Source: CAZWSX01 sp964636985
GTDB lineage: Bacteria; Planctomycetota; Planctomycetia; Pirellulales; Pirellulaceae
Reading direction: 5' to 3'
DNA length: 15,037 nt
NCBI GenBank assembly: GCA_964636985.1
Contig: CAZWSX010000063.1
Span: forward strand, 1 to 15,037
In this document: positions 14,361 to 15,037 of the stretch, piece after piece
Layout: each line of letters opens with the position of its first letter
How positions within the stretch are numbered: position 1 is the stretch's first letter
Translations under genes and position numbers: made by a program
Notes under the pieces: generated by a model
Seen by the model: only the letters and a program-made list of their open reading frames with translations
What the model was told of the DNA's origin: nothing
Database searches by the model: none

Positions 14361-14528
14361 TCATTTCGCGTAGAGTGTCGCCATAGTCGCCAGCCCTGAC
14401 AGAAACCAAAGAGCCACGCCTATGGCCGTAACGCATCCCGCTGGTCCGTTTGGTTTGACTGGGTGGACTATCGCCAGAAGCGCGCACACCAATCCAACGA
14501 TGGCAGCATCTAAGAATCCGTATTCCAT
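14361..14528 (-). CDS. Predicted two-helix small membrane protein
   Basis: This is a 55-residue open frame from ATG 14528 (62 residues if GTG 14549 is used). It encodes two clear hydrophobic stretches: FLDAAIVGLVCALLAIV, then a polar turn HPVKPNGPAG, then CVTAIGVALWFLSGLATMATL. The tail is YAK. This helix-turn-helix layout with a Pro/Gly/Lys turn is hard to get by chance and suggests a real inner-membrane microprotein. I do not recognise the family. The Shine-Dalgarno signal is poor (AGCGG only). A + strand frame covering the same DNA (14422-14775) lacks any such pattern and runs through the ArsR promoter and into arsR, so I reject it. Confidence 0.45.
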   Translation of the reverse strand: MEYGFLDAAIVGLVCALLAIVHPVKPNGPAGCVTAIGVALWFLSGLATMATLYAK

Positions 14529-14626
14529 TGCCGCTATCGGCCCGGTCACGATGCGTTGTGCCTATGATGGTCAAGTCGCCGCTGTGCATTTGATTGGGCC
14601 CTATCGGTTCCAACAACGGGGGTGGC

Positions 14627-14654
14627 TTGACTCTCTGGCTACGCCATCTATATT
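14627..14654 (+). promoter_or_regulatory. Sigma70-like promoter of the arsR-type gene
   Basis: TTGACT (14627-14632) and TATATT (14649-14654) are separated by 16 bp, each matching five of six consensus bases. The predicted start is near 14661, about 38 nt before ATG 14699. The -10 hexamer is the left edge of the palindrome at 14649-14670, so a bound repressor would block polymerase. Confidence 0.65.
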
Positions 14655-14670
14655 CGACCTTACGAATATA
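14649..14670. promoter_or_regulatory. 22-bp perfect palindrome, probable ArsR operator
   Basis: tatattcg (14649-14656) and cgaatata (14663-14670) are perfect 8-bp inverted arms with the 6-bp spacer acctta. AT-rich inverted repeats of this size overlapping the -10 and start site are typical of ArsR/SmtB operators. It lies 28 bp upstream of the arsR-type gene, so autorepression is the likely role. Confidence 0.7.
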
Positions 14671-14698
14671 CGCACCTCATGGTCTAGCAAAGGCCGAT

Positions 14699-15037
14699 AT
14701 GAACGACGCTCTTCGCCACTTCAAAGCCGGAATATTTCAGGCGCTGGCCAACCCGACTCGCATCGCCATCGTTGAGCTGCTTCGCGACGAGGGGGAAATA
14801 TCGGTGGGGCGCATCCATGAGGCACTTGGCATCGAGCAGACCAACGCCTCCCAGCACCTGGCCGTCCTCCGCAGCAAGAACCTCGTGGTCGCGAGAAAAG
14901 AAGGCAATCAAGTCTTCTATAGCCTGCGCGACAAACTCTTGGGGCAAGTCATGAATGTGATGAAAACGTATTTTCACGCGCACCTCGACGAGTCCCTGGG
15001 AATGCTGCGCGTCATCAAGAAAGAGACGGCTCACGAA
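14699..15037 (+). CDS. ArsR-family HTH repressor (3' end outside the window)
   Basis: The frame from ATG 14699 is open to the window end (113 codons, no stop). It encodes a winged helix-turn-helix: FQALANPTRIAIVELLRD (13-30), recognition region IEQTNASQHLAVLRSKNLV (45-63), then the wing VARKEGNQVFYSLRD (64-78) and a C-terminal dimer helix from about 80. AGG lies about six bases before the ATG. There is no cysteine in the visible part, so it cannot use the CxC arsenic site of classical ArsR nor the dithiol of BigR/SqrR-type sensors. H93 and H95 in YFHAHLDE are the only obvious possible metal ligands on the dimer helix. Proteins with this YFxAHLxE tail often precede SulP anion transporters; that is recollection and cannot be checked here. 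Confidence 0.88.
   Translation, partial: MNDALRHFKAGIFQALANPTRIAIVELLRDEGEISVGRIHEALGIEQTNASQHLAVLRSKNLVVARKEGNQVFYSLRDKLLGQVMNVMKTYFHAHLDESLGMLRVIKKETAHE

Noticed and set aside
14422..14775. 117-codon + strand frame across the microprotein and arsR start.
   Set aside because: It would run through the promoter and operator and into arsR in another frame, and it has no recognisable features.
14684..15034. 116-codon - strand frame opposite the arsR-type gene.
   Set aside because: The + strand encodes a clear winged helix with its own promoter and operator; the antisense frame has no motif.
1..15037. CRISPR arrays, insertion sequences, tRNA or rRNA genes, prophage or defence genes.
   Set aside because: I looked for regular repeats, transposase motifs, tRNA T-loop sequence and known defence domains and saw none; the window reads as ordinary chromosomal genes.

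Overview
The window looks like chromosomal DNA of a planctomycete, most likely from the Pirellulales side of the phylum. The main evidence is three families that this phylum carries in large numbers. These are a PSCyt1/DUF1549/DUF1553 cytochrome-like protein, a Tat-exported DUF1501 protein, and a DUF1559 protein with a type IV pilin-like N-terminus. GC is moderately high. Assignment below phylum level is inference from gene style only.

Layout. (1) 64-2557, + strand: a tight chemotaxis block cheR-cheD-cheB, which is a methyltransferase, a receptor deamidase and a methylesterase/deamidase. It is preceded by a perfect 12-bp hairpin that contains the cheR ribosome binding site. (2) 2629-6472, - strand: a PAS-AraC regulator, a gamma-glutamyltransferase and a class V aminotransferase, head to tail with gaps of 75 and 112 bp. 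(3) 6473-6643: a divergent control region with two perfect inverted repeats. (4) 6644-10404, + strand: the PSCyt1/DUF1549/DUF1553 gene and its DUF1501 partner. (5) 10479-11741, - strand: a DUF1559 gene with a textbook intrinsic terminator and a strong Shine-Dalgarno site. (6) 11742-12380: 639 bp with no convincing gene but several stem-loops. (7) 12381-14528, - strand: leuB, a bis(5'-nucleosyl)-tetraphosphatase-like Nudix hydrolase, and a probable two-helix membrane microprotein. (8) 14627 to the window end, + strand: a sigma70-like promoter, an overlapping 22-bp palindrome, and an ArsR-family repressor that runs off the end.

How the genes fit together. The Che proteins set receptor methylation and deamidation state for chemotactic adaptation. 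The PAS-AraC gene sits back to back with the cytochrome/DUF1501 pair and upstream of ggt and the aminotransferase. One regulator could therefore govern both arms, and this is the best candidate for an undescribed functional unit, though it is inference from layout. LeuB belongs to leucine biosynthesis and the Nudix protein to nucleotide housekeeping. The ArsR protein probably represses itself and whatever lies downstream. The strangest small-scale signal is an 11-residue DUF1559-type tail (RRDGLAVKVPN plus stop) encoded just past the DUF1501 reading frame. It matches the end of the neighbouring DUF1559 gene almost only through synonymous codons.
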